The notes beneath the pieces are model-generated. The model saw only the letters and a program-made list of their open reading frames with translations, was not told the origin of the DNA and did not search any database. Made by a program: the position numbers and the translations under genes. From positions 1-24,071 of the IMG/VR virus record IMGVR_UViG_3300035698_008255: a stretch of DNA of 24,071 nt, one strand, 5' to 3'. Origin of the DNA: a virus. How positions within the stretch are numbered: the stretch's first letter is position 1; the number at the start of each line of letters is the position of its first letter. Shown piece by piece: positions 16,714-23,651 of this stretch.

Positions 16714-17335
16714 AAACCTAATAAAAGCCGAACAAGACGCATATTATGCTAAGTTAATCTCACTGATTAATGGTTCTGCTAGCTTAGACGAGTATATTGA
16801 TAAAGGAGTGCAAAACAATGCAAGAGAGTTTTACCATTCTCTCCGAGACTTTATCCGTTATTCCAAGGACTTCATGTTCTACATGAGAATGGAATTATGT
16901 GAAACTGCTATGCGGTTTGTTTCCCCAATGGATGACAAGCTGATATGTGGAAGTATAGCACCTTCTCTCTTCTGTGGTCCGTTCCAATTTTCTTATATCA
17001 ATACAAGATTTGAAAAGGATATGATAGTGCTATATCTGGAGTTAGCTAAGTTAGAGGTATATCCAAAGTTCCTATACGGAACACACCCTAATCCAATGAC
17101 TTACTCATCTGGAATGTTTACTTCTCATCATAGGATTGGATCAGCGATAGACTTTCATAGATTTACTGATGTGGAATCTGAATGGGCGATGGAGATCATA
17201 AGGAAGAATAACTTAATGTTGAGTATTACCAATATGGTACGATATACCCATATACATCGAAAGTCATCTCGGGATTATCAATCTAAGGCATATAGCTGGA
17301 GGCATTGTTATGATATGGACAATAATTTATCGTAA
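16700..17335 (+). CDS. M15-like zinc peptidase, candidate endolysin (211 aa)
   Basis: This is the only convincing gene on the plus strand. Residues 142-151 read SHHRIGSAID, which fits the M15 peptidase pattern S-x-H-x-x-G-x-A-x-D, with His144 and Asp151 as the first two zinc ligands. A later THIH (183-186) can supply the third. M15 enzymes (D-Ala-D-Ala carboxypeptidases and L-Ala-D-Glu endopeptidases) cut peptidoglycan peptides and serve as phage endolysins. The first 80 residues are helical and unrecognised and could be a binding domain. There is no signal peptide, so a holin would be needed. No SD is visible. The 3' end overlaps the nuclease gene on the opposite strand by 28 bases. The motif is seen; lytic function is inferred. 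Confidence 0.55.
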   Translation: MNYLKNLIKAEQDAYYAKLISLINGSASLDEYIDKGVQNNAREFYHSLRDFIRYSKDFMFYMRMELCETAMRFVSPMDDKLICGSIAPSLFCGPFQFSYINTRFEKDMIVLYLELAKLEVYPKFLYGTHPNPMTYSSGMFTSHHRIGSAIDFHRFTDVESEWAMEIIRKNNLMLSITNMVRYTHIHRKSSRDYQSKAYSWRHCYDMDNNLS

Positions 17336-17649
17336 AGAACTTTGATTTGTTTATAGGTATCATCTTTCATCATGTCTTGGGGTGTATATCGCAATATATG
17401 CCATAACTCCTCATTAGCTAAATTATATTTTTCCATGTCGTTAAGAAATCCAAAACCACGATTATGCCTACCACTAATCCACACACCACCTTCTATCTCT
17501 ATGGCAAGTTTAACTTCAGGATAAGCATAATCGAATCGGAATCTTCGTTTACCGTGAAACCTATGTTCTGGTTTTGGGTCGGGTAGTCCCGCTTGCTTCA
17601 GCAGGAGCAAAGTTAATTTATTTGTGTTCTTACTTTTATCGCTTTTCAC
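17308..17649 (-). CDS. PD-(D/E)XK nuclease, VSR/DUF559-like (113 aa)
   Basis: The core reads RFRFDYAYPEVKLAIEIEGG (36-55), giving Asp40 and the Glu51-x-Glu53 pair of the PD-(D/E)XK fold. GRHNRGFGFLNDMEKYN (60-76) and WHILRYTP (83-90) follow, a layout common in small phage nucleases related to VSR and DUF559 proteins. Such enzymes act in recombination, branched-DNA resolution or host DNA breakdown. The N-terminal 20 residues are basic and helical. The start is a GTG at 17649, supported by AAAGG seven bases upstream. It overlaps the primase-helicase gene by 14 bases and the plus-strand gene tail to tail. It is the last gene of the replication block. Confidence 0.75.
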   Translation of the reverse strand: MKSDKSKNTNKLTLLLLKQAGLPDPKPEHRFHGKRRFRFDYAYPEVKLAIEIEGGVWISGRHNRGFGFLNDMEKYNLANEELWHILRYTPQDMMKDDTYKQIKVLYDKLLSIS

Positions 17650-19333
17650 TTAAATACCTTTGTGTGTTAACATCAAATCCCATTCTAAACATACCAGTGC
17701 TTCCAACGTATCTATGTTTAACTTTGGATATATAGATGGATGAAGTATTAGATAGCACCCCAGTATAGCTATCTAAGGGGCGATATACCATCATAAAGTT
17801 ATCAGCAACATTATACCAGTTTGCACTACCTGATACGTCGTATGGCGATGGGACGGTATAAGATTTCTTTGTCTTGTCAGAGAAGTCCATCATTGGTTTC
17901 CTTGGATGTGCTACCACGAATGTATGAATATCTTTGTCTCGTGAGTAATACTTCAGCATATTCAGCTTCCTACCTATGTATTCATGTTCGGACATATCTC
18001 CATATGAATGTGATATTTGATTCCATGGATCAATGACCATACCATCAATATGCTCTTTGCTAATTAACTCGGTTACGGAATCAATGATAATACTAAATTT
18101 ATGATCGTAGTTCTTTGGGAATATGAAATAGAAATGTTCTCTGATGAAGTCATATGCCATCTGCATCTCGTGCATATCCATTTGACCTTCTCTGCCGTTC
18201 TCAAATGGCTTGCCTATATATATTTCAGCCAGACAAGACATATACATTGCTGCCGATGAATCTTCTGGACTAAACACTGCAAATTTCCATCCAGCGTTCT
18301 TAGCCAGTTGTGTCATTATATACTTTAGCCAGCTTGTTTTACCATGGCTTGGAATACCACTTACTATTGTCAGCATTTTCCGATAGAACTTAAATAGCCC
18401 ATCGAGTTGATATATACCAGTGCTATCTCCATTCTCAAAGCCTTTGGTGTATATATTCATAAACTCATCATAGTAAGCATCTGCTGTTAGCTTCTCTATA
18501 ACTGTCCTATCATCACGCTTCTGTTCAATACGCTTGGGTTCCCAGCCATACCGCTTTGCCATGTTAACGACAGCCCCTATATTGATCGTAGTAATAGCGT
18601 TAGCGACCTTTACTTCTGTACCCTTGTCTTCGTCTGGGGACCACTCTTCAATCAGCTCTACCGCCGTCGTGTGGTCAAATTCGTTAGCTATACCAGATAC
18701 AACAAGCAACCAGTCCGTATATTCCATCCGCTTTGGTATAACGCTTAGCATCCCTCTAACGTCTTCTGCTGTCCATTCACGATCCGTCGGGACAGTAGAG
18801 TAAGAAGATGCCATAGCACTTACAGCACTCTCTAACAGAGGTTTGGTTGACAGTATACCGCCAATATAAGTAATGGTGGCATTTGTATTCCCATAGAACA
18901 TACGAGACGCATCTTTGCAGCTAGCATCTGTATGGTACTTAGCTATGAGCTTTTTAATGATTGATTCATATTCATACTTATCCATTCGCCTGTCCAACTT
19001 AAACACCACACGATAACGCTGGTCATCTTCTTTGTGGTTATATGTTGTGTAGGCAAACAATGCATTCTGTGCTAAATACTCATCATCTAATATGCTATTA
19101 AATTTAATGTCGTTGGCGTGGTCGAAGTCTAATGCTAGGCATTCTGTGGCAATGATGTCTTTTTTAGATGGATTACTGCCGTCATGGTTTGGTTTAATAA
19201 TGCCTGGTGATATTGCGATTCCTTGTTTTACTTTGTTCATCATCTCGTAAACGTCTGTCTTTACATTTTCCCATCCTGTTACATAGGGTGTTGTTTTGTT
19301 GATGATGTTTGTATTTTGCGAATATTCTATCAT
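17636..19333 (-). CDS. Primase-helicase fusion: AEP-like primase, PriCT-like linker, DnaB-type helicase (565 aa)
   Basis: Residues about 1-165 look like an archaeo-eukaryotic primase domain: ALDFDH with Asp69 and Asp71 as metal ligands, RYRVVFKLDR at 106-115, and SRMFYGN at 143-149. Residues about 185-265 (EWTAEDVRGMLSVIP, then YTDWLLVVSGIANEF) fit a PriCT-type domain. Residues about 285-565 form a RecA-like hexameric helicase: Walker A GIPSHGKT (326-333), Walker B GMVIDPWN (Asp435), a THxxxxHP-like motif TFVVAHPRKP (471-480) and the DnaB-type KHRYVGSTG (539-547). It would prime and unwind at the fork, as T7 gp4 does, but with an AEP-type instead of a TOPRIM primase. SD AGGGGGGG precedes the ATG. 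Confidence 0.85.
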   Translation of the reverse strand: MIEYSQNTNIINKTTPYVTGWENVKTDVYEMMNKVKQGIAISPGIIKPNHDGSNPSKKDIIATECLALDFDHANDIKFNSILDDEYLAQNALFAYTTYNHKEDDQRYRVVFKLDRRMDKYEYESIIKKLIAKYHTDASCKDASRMFYGNTNATITYIGGILSTKPLLESAVSAMASSYSTVPTDREWTAEDVRGMLSVIPKRMEYTDWLLVVSGIANEFDHTTAVELIEEWSPDEDKGTEVKVANAITTINIGAVVNMAKRYGWEPKRIEQKRDDRTVIEKLTADAYYDEFMNIYTKGFENGDSTGIYQLDGLFKFYRKMLTIVSGIPSHGKTSWLKYIMTQLAKNAGWKFAVFSPEDSSAAMYMSCLAEIYIGKPFENGREGQMDMHEMQMAYDFIREHFYFIFPKNYDHKFSIIIDSVTELISKEHIDGMVIDPWNQISHSYGDMSEHEYIGRKLNMLKYYSRDKDIHTFVVAHPRKPMMDFSDKTKKSYTVPSPYDVSGSANWYNVADNFMMVYRPLDSYTGVLSNTSSIYISKVKHRYVGSTGMFRMGFDVNTQRYLSEKR

Positions 19334-19344
19334 AGCACCCCCCC

Positions 19345-20307
19345 TTATAATGGCATGTGAGTTCTAACGGATTCCTTGTCTATACACTCATCTCCCTCGT
19401 ACACATTCTCCCAGTCATTCAGGATTGACTTCTCGATAAGTTTCTCAGGACTGTATCCCTCGACACATGACCTTGCTAATTTTCGTAGCATAATCTCAGC
19501 AGCATGTACCGTGAGCGGATGGTCAAAAGACCTATGCTTAACCATTTGCGTCCACATAAACTCAAAGTCTTCTCGGCGATTAAGGACTGGTGGGATCGGT
19601 AAAATTGTGGGTAAAACACCATCGTCGCTAAGCTCGTAGTATTCTTTCGGCGGACGTGGTTTCCTGCTTTTGCCAGAACGTTTAGCTGCGGGCAAAGGTG
19701 CTATACCCTCTTCGCTTCTCGAAGTTTCGGCAAATAGTTCCAAACTTTCTTTTTTATTATTATTTTTTTCTTTATTCTTACTCTTATTCTTCAAACATAT
19801 AGCACTAGTAAGAAGAGATTCATAAGATAAATATATATCCTTACAGTCAGTTTTTGAGGAATTGTTGATTTCACGAGGTTTTATTTTGCTACCAGTAGGT
19901 GCTATACTCTTTGTTTCCCTCGAATTAGCTACTGCTTGCAGAGAAAGTAATCCTGAATTTCCCTCTGGATAAATATAGGTAATTCGGTCAGCCGTAAAGT
20001 ACTTAGTGGCTTTAGCTGTTAGACAGTACCACTGGGTGTTGTCTAAGTTATTGCCATCTAACCGACTTGTCTTCTGTATAATACCCGATTTTGTAAGTCT
20101 TGTTACTGCTGTCCATATCATTTTATAGGTTAATTTTGGGATTAAATCTACTAATAGTTGGATCGGTAGCCGTAGATATTCCTGCCCGTTTTTAATCGCT
20201 GTTGTGGCTGTTTTGGAATTAGATAACGCCCTAATTGCTTGGAATACACACTCTGCATTTGGACTTGTTAGAACGGCTAAATCTGCGTTTAAAATTTGTT
20301 CTGCCAT
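19345..20307 (-). CDS. Replication initiator / helicase-loader-like protein with winged helix (320 aa)
   Basis: Residues about 15-105 form a winged-helix-like domain: YLRLPIQLLVDLIPKLTYKMIWTAVTRLTKSGIIQ, with a wing ending in TQWYCLTAKATKYF. Residues about 120-240 are a low-complexity linker with a Lys/Asn run (173-186) and a basic Arg/Pro stretch (209-220). Residues about 245-303 are helical and end in EKLIEKSILNDWENVY, like the C-terminal 'Y-x-x-x-I-x-x-x-W' stretch of DnaD/DnaT and phage replisome organisers that load helicase. Perfect SD AGGAGG precedes the ATG. It lies directly before the primase-helicase gene, a typical initiator-loader-helicase order. The linker DNA is very AT-rich and could hold an origin. 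Confidence 0.65.
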   Translation of the reverse strand: MAEQILNADLAVLTSPNAECVFQAIRALSNSKTATTAIKNGQEYLRLPIQLLVDLIPKLTYKMIWTAVTRLTKSGIIQKTSRLDGNNLDNTQWYCLTAKATKYFTADRITYIYPEGNSGLLSLQAVANSRETKSIAPTGSKIKPREINNSSKTDCKDIYLSYESLLTSAICLKNKSKNKEKNNNKKESLELFAETSRSEEGIAPLPAAKRSGKSRKPRPPKEYYELSDDGVLPTILPIPPVLNRREDFEFMWTQMVKHRSFDHPLTVHAAEIMLRKLARSCVEGYSPEKLIEKSILNDWENVYEGDECIDKESVRTHMPL

Positions 20308-20316
20308 GATTTCCTC

Positions 20317-20640
20317 CTAATTGGTATAAACGGTATATTGTTTTTCGGCTATTTCTGAATTTTGAAGTTGTGCCATACACAGTAAGCCGTAATATAATAA
20401 AAATTCTGCTAAATAGCCAGACTTTTTTTCGCTTTTTTTAATTATTTTTTCCATATGAATTTGCAAGTCTTTTAACGCTTTCAGATCAAAAGAGTTGGTT
20501 TGTTTTTGGGAGAATATTGATCGCAACACTAAGTCAAGTGTACCTTGAGAATCATTATGTAGCATCTTTTCTTTCTGTGCTTCCATCTCAGCATGTCCTT
20601 CTAATGTTAATAAAAGTAGCCACACAACATCAAGGTGCAT
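20317..20640 (-). CDS. Unrecognised small protein (107 aa)
   Basis: The open frame extends upstream to a TTG inside the previous gene, but the ATG at 20640 starts just after that gene's stop at 20654 and is preferred. A later ATG (EMEAQKEKML) with AGAAGG ten bases before it is an alternative. The protein is helical: HLDVVWLLLLTLEG near the start, then Gln/Lys-rich helices and SEKKSGYLAEFLLYYGLLCMAQ near the end. The first hydrophobic stretch is short (about 10 residues) and probably not a membrane span. It lies directly before the initiator gene, so a replication-related role is possible but unsupported by any motif. Confidence 0.6.
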   Translation of the reverse strand: MHLDVVWLLLLTLEGHAEMEAQKEKMLHNDSQGTLDLVLRSIFSQKQTNSFDLKALKDLQIHMEKIIKKSEKKSGYLAEFLLYYGLLCMAQLQNSEIAEKQYTVYTN

Positions 20641-20653
20641 GGCTACGATGAAT

Positions 20654-21283
20654 TTATAATGAATAGTATGATTTCCACATGGTCGCCACATTCGGATCGT
20701 CCAGATGAGCTGCAATGACCAATGCTTTAAATAATATTAAGTAGTTAATGGCATCGCCATACTTCTCATCGAGCATTGTCCGTGGTGTCTCACTGGGATC
20801 ATCCTTGTCGTTAATGTCCTGAATCGAGACGAGATGTTTTAATAGCATCCCCAATAATGCATGGGCTGCCTGATAGAATAAAAACCTATCTCTATCTTCC
20901 TGATAATAGCGTGTATATAGTCTTGCTGCTGCAATAAAGTTATGTAATCTGTTATCCGCTTTCGCATATTCTGCCGCTTTTTCAACCAGCACTTTATTGA
21001 CAAATGAGTAGCAATACGCATATTCTTTTGGATCACACGTTATGGCTTGTTTGCTTTGTATGAGTTCATAAATCGTGTGGTCAATGAATGAATTAAGTTC
21101 ATGTATCTGACATTTGAATGCCAATACTGTATCAATTAAAGATAATGAACTTTTCACAATATCCTCGGTGATGGCTTTTGCGTTAATGGCAAGTCCACTA
21201 CGCACTGAGTGGATACTCGTTACATTGTTTAATGTCTGTTGGACAATAGTGTCCATCTGTTTATTGCTAATTGTTAAGGGCAT
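20654..21283 (-). CDS. Helical protein, possible DUF1599/Nmad1-like nucleotide-metabolism domain (209 aa)
   Basis: The C-terminal half has a pattern I associate with the nucleotide-modification-associated or MazG-like helical family in phages: VEKAAEYAKADNRLHNFIAAARLY (100-123), LLGMLLKHLVSIQDI (143-157) and LDEKYGDAINYLILFKALVIA (171-191). The Asp/Glu residues in the last helix could bind a metal. The N-terminal 95 residues are helical and unrecognised. A good SD (AAGGAGTT) precedes the ATG at 21283, and the start overlaps the DnaA-like gene by 17 bases. A role in nucleotide pools or base modification would follow if the family is right, but that is a guess by pattern. Confidence 0.5.
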   Translation of the reverse strand: MPLTISNKQMDTIVQQTLNNVTSIHSVRSGLAINAKAITEDIVKSSLSLIDTVLAFKCQIHELNSFIDHTIYELIQSKQAITCDPKEYAYCYSFVNKVLVEKAAEYAKADNRLHNFIAAARLYTRYYQEDRDRFLFYQAAHALLGMLLKHLVSIQDINDKDDPSETPRTMLDEKYGDAINYLILFKALVIAAHLDDPNVATMWKSYYSL

Positions 21284-21653
21284 CAGTTAACTCCTTTTCA
21301 TATTTTTGTAATATTTCTGTTATAATGGCAATATCTGATCGAATCTTCCTGTTGTACTGTGACTCACTATCAATAGTTTTGTAATAGTGGTAAATACAAG
21401 AACGATCAAGATTCAAGTGCTTCGCAATGGCTGCTGGGTTATGTCCATACAGCCTTGCTATGTGTGCGAATATCTTACGATGAACCACAACACTTTCCTT
21501 TCTATTGGTGGCTGTTAGATCAGCATAGGTAAGATTGTAGAATCCAAGTATAGCCGACATAATATCATTGAGACTAATACAAAAGGATTCATGCTTACGC
21601 TCCTGAGCTATCTCCATAATCCGCTTATTGATGTTGTGTGTGAGTTCAATCAT
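21267..21653 (-). CDS. Stand-alone DnaA domain IV-like DNA-binding protein (128 aa)
   Basis: Residues about 25-105 match the C-terminal DNA-binding domain of DnaA: a first helix ISLNDIMSAILGFYNLTYADLTATNRKESVVVHRKIFAHIARL, then a helix-turn-helix NPAAIAKHLNLDRSCIYHYYKTI (72-94). This corresponds to DnaA's '...IGxxFGxRDHTTVxHAxxKI' signature, with Leu-Asp-Arg-Ser in place of the GRDHTT stretch. No AAA+ ATPase domain is present, so it cannot act as a full DnaA. It may bind DnaA-box-like sites at the phage origin or compete with host DnaA. The ATG overlaps the upstream stop by four bases (ATGA). Confidence 0.8.
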   Translation of the reverse strand: MIELTHNINKRIMEIAQERKHESFCISLNDIMSAILGFYNLTYADLTATNRKESVVVHRKIFAHIARLYGHNPAAIAKHLNLDRSCIYHYYKTIDSESQYNRKIRSDIAIITEILQKYEKELTDALNN

Positions 21654-21853
21654 TTGGCATCTCGTATCTTAATGGCAACGTTGATAATCCCCTCCATCAT
21701 CTCTGTCGAGTATTTATCGGAATAGTTTTCTTTTAACTCCGAAGCTGTTTTACGGCTATATAAGGATACTTCTTCTAACAGGGTATCTATTATATCAGTA
21801 ACCGCTGTCATAAAGTATTCGGCTTGCTTATTATCCTTTAAAGTAACACTCAT
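21650..21853 (-). CDS. Unrecognised small helical protein (67 aa)
   Basis: A good SD (TGGAGAC) precedes the ATG at 21853, and the ATGA overlap with the DnaA-like gene supports a real, coupled gene. The protein looks all-helical and mildly acidic: YFMTAVTDIIDTLLEEVSLYSRK, then YSTEMMEGIINVAIKIRDAK. No Cys, no membrane span and no known motif are seen. Its coupling to the DnaA-like gene hints at a shared role. Confidence 0.7.
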   Translation of the reverse strand: MSVTLKDNKQAEYFMTAVTDIIDTLLEEVSLYSRKTASELKENYSDKYSTEMMEGIINVAIKIRDAK

Positions 21854-21871
21854 AATCTTTGTCTCCAGTTA

Positions 21872-22102
21872 TTAATTTCTTAAACTTAATTGATTGTCGG
21901 CGGCTATTGTCACCAACTGCTGCTCTAATCGCTTCATAGAACGAATCCCCTTTGGGGTCAACTTACCCTTCTTGCCATCAATATGAACGATGTCTGATTG
22001 AGATAACATCCCATTATTTTTAAAGTAATAGAAGTTTCCATAATTGACATCGGCATAGACACACTGACGTTGCAATTCAGGATTACTATATTTAGGTGTC
22101 AT
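21872..22102 (-). CDS. Unrecognised small protein, possible wHTH-like fragment (76 aa)
   Basis: The frame also has a GTG at 22105, but GAGG sits six bases before the ATG at 22102, which is preferred. The sequence VNYGNFYYFKNNGMLSQSDIVHIDGKKGKLTPKGIRSMKRLEQQL has an aromatic cluster followed by a 'L-T-x-K-G-x-x-x-x-x-x-L' end typical of the last strand and helix of small winged-helix proteins. This could be a small transcription regulator, but the recognition helix is not clear. It overlaps the upstream gene by 11 bases. Confidence 0.6.
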   Translation of the reverse strand: MTPKYSNPELQRQCVYADVNYGNFYYFKNNGMLSQSDIVHIDGKKGKLTPKGIRSMKRLEQQLVTIAADNQLSLRN

Positions 22103-22493
22103 CACGATCCTCGAACTTATGGAACATACTATACATCGTTAATATAATCATTTTTTTTGACATTGTCGTGAGGAATCTCTTATATCTTGGAGGAACATCC
22201 TTAAATTCCTTAGAATCACATAAAGCTCGAAAATCATCTTCGGCAATCCTATGTAGCATCCTCCCTCCATTCAACCCTGGATACGATCTCTCCTTACTTA
22301 AGATTTCACTATTGACAAAATCTATCATTAGAGTACGTAGTATCTTATTCAGGTTGTTAGTTATTGCCGTCATGTCAAAATCTAACGACCATTCTAAGTC
22401 TGTATCGTAATTGCTATGGATTACGTTAGAGACCTCTTCGTCATATCGGTCTACGAAAAAACCAGTCGCCTTTGAACTTATTGCTTTAGGCAT
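22092..22493 (-). CDS. Unrecognised protein of the replication block (133 aa)
   Basis: An open frame extends upstream into the GroES gene, but GGGAG seven bases before the ATG at 22493 marks the true start (MPKAISSKATGFFVDRY). The protein has an acidic N-terminal half (SNYDTDLEWSLDFDMTAITNNLNKILR) and a basic C-terminal helix region (PPRYKRFLTTMSKKMIILTMYSMFHKF). No domain is recognised. It starts 8 bases inside the end of the GroES gene, so the two are probably translated together. Confidence 0.65.
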   Translation of the reverse strand: MPKAISSKATGFFVDRYDEEVSNVIHSNYDTDLEWSLDFDMTAITNNLNKILRTLMIDFVNSEILSKERSYPGLNGGRMLHRIAEDDFRALCDSKEFKDVPPRYKRFLTTMSKKMIILTMYSMFHKFEDRDDT

Positions 22494-22857
22494 CGTCTTT
22501 CTCCCATAAGGTGCTATACTTCTTAAACATCTCAATATACATATCCTTAGCATCACCAATGTAAAATCCTTCAATGTCAAATTCCTTGATATGCCGACAA
22601 TTCATCCCATCAACAAGGATTTCTTCATCAGGAACATCCCTGAACTTTACCACGTCTCCGTGTTTAGGAAGCATCTCACGTATCACACCAGTCATTCGGT
22701 CTATGCGACCATGTCCAGTAGCCACAACAAGCCCTATACTTTGTTTCTTCTTCGCTGTATCTGGTATAATGATCCCGCCAACTTGGTCATCTGGTCGTAA
22801 CTCAACGATCAGCAAATCGTCAAATATCGGTTTAAAGTCAATGTGTCTTAATTTCAT
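22486..22857 (-). CDS. Phage GroES-like co-chaperonin (123 aa)
   Basis: The sequence follows GroES from end to end: KPIFDDLLIVELRPDD (9-24), the mobile loop with a hydrophobic anchor GGIIIPDTAKKK (27-38), IGLVVATGHGRIDRMTG (41-57) covering the roof hairpin, then HGDVVKFRDVPDEEILVDGMNCRHIKEFDIEGFYI (66-100). GroES caps GroEL during folding. Phage versions such as T4 gp31 help fold capsid proteins too large or unusual for the host cap. A tail of about 23 residues (101-123, GDAKDMYIEMFKKYSTLWEK) goes beyond the usual GroES end. A strong SD (AGAGGAGA) fixes the start at 22857, although the frame is open further upstream. No GroEL gene is present in the window. Confidence 0.9.
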   Translation of the reverse strand: MKLRHIDFKPIFDDLLIVELRPDDQVGGIIIPDTAKKKQSIGLVVATGHGRIDRMTGVIREMLPKHGDVVKFRDVPDEEILVDGMNCRHIKEFDIEGFYIGDAKDMYIEMFKKYSTLWEKDDA

Positions 22858-22892
22858 AAGTCTCCTCTTATAATTTGTTTTAAATAATAATA

Positions 22893-23636
22893 CTAAGCAT
22901 CTATATAAGCTATCGGAATACGATGTCCTATACAATAAGCTATTTCTTCCGCCATCCCAGCTGTTATATCCTTGCCATATACATTCATTTGTTGACATAA
23001 CGATAAGAGCTGGTGCCCTACTTTCATTCCTCTATCCCTTTCATGTTCTTCCCTGTCGTCAAGATAACGAGCTATCTGGTGAGGACATATTGGAATATCT
23101 CCTCCAAGTGCTATTTGACGTGCTTTACTTTCAGCAAAAACAATGTTATCCTGAATATCTCCTGATAGAGGAGAACATATAAAAATTATCTTGCCTGGAT
23201 GATGCTCCCCAATGACAGGAAGCCATGAGACATCCAACATGTTCTCTATGTCAAAATCGGATTTCCTATCTGGGTCATACCATTCTGAAGGCATTGCTCG
23301 TAGGATTTCAATCCGAGTTGTCCAGAAAGCTACCCTCGCTTTTATTGCTTCATGTACCTTCCCAAACGCATCTTTAATTGGATCAAATTCTTCTATTGCG
23401 CCAATCATAGCCATGTAAGTCGGTGATTCGGTACATCCAATTTCGCCAGCATTGCCAGCAGAAGGACAGCCATAGCACCCTTTAGCTTTGTAGAATGTTC
23501 GACATAGAAGGCAGTTGTCAACATTCCCTATTTCGTATAGTTCGTCTGTGTTGTCGCTCATTAATACATCTTCGTAGGCATCAAGCATCTCATGTATTGC
23601 ATATAATGCTCGTCCTTTGTGCTTGCTTTCGCTCAT
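22893..23636 (-). CDS. Cys-rich N-terminus fused to DUF4406 / nucleoside deoxyribosyltransferase-like domain (247 aa)
   Basis: Residues about 149-245 match the DUF4406-type domain related to nucleoside 2-deoxyribosyltransferases: KIIFICSPLSGDIQDNI (149-165), GDIPICPHQIARYLDD (179-194) and DITAGMAEEIAYCIGHRIPIAY (223-244). The fold works on nucleosides or nucleotides, and the GMxxEI stretch holds the usual catalytic Glu. Residues 42-68 contain five Cys (42, 45, 54, 57, 68) as CLLC and CYGC pairs, which could bind a zinc ion. Residues 75-145 include an aromatic, unrecognised helix region. GGAG is found before the ATG. The role may be nucleotide salvage or modification during DNA synthesis; the Cys motif is unusual for the family. 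Confidence 0.7.
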   Translation of the reverse strand: MSESKHKGRALYAIHEMLDAYEDVLMSDNTDELYEIGNVDNCLLCRTFYKAKGCYGCPSAGNAGEIGCTESPTYMAMIGAIEEFDPIKDAFGKVHEAIKARVAFWTTRIEILRAMPSEWYDPDRKSDFDIENMLDVSWLPVIGEHHPGKIIFICSPLSGDIQDNIVFAESKARQIALGGDIPICPHQIARYLDDREEHERDRGMKVGHQLLSLCQQMNVYGKDITAGMAEEIAYCIGHRIPIAYIDA

Positions 23637-23651
23637 AATTTTTCTCCATAT

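Noticed and set aside
17300-17332. Weak inverted repeat ATTGT...ACAAT near the convergent gene ends considered as a terminator
   Set aside because: The stem is only five A/T-rich base pairs with a 10-base loop and no T-run on either strand.
20839-21036. Minus-strand 65-codon frame inside the 209-residue protein gene
   Set aside because: It is an out-of-frame shadow with no SD and unlikely composition, and it is wholly contained in a better supported gene.
19696-22519. Three copies of AGGTGCTATAC (19696, 19897, 22509) considered as iterons or operators
   Set aside because: All three lie inside coding sequence with different flanks. An 11-base match repeating by chance in 24 kb is expected many times over.
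22858-22998. N-terminal extension of the GroES frame (47 residues)
   Set aside because: The extension lies partly within the upstream gene and is not GroES-like, while a strong SD sits just before the ATG at 22857.
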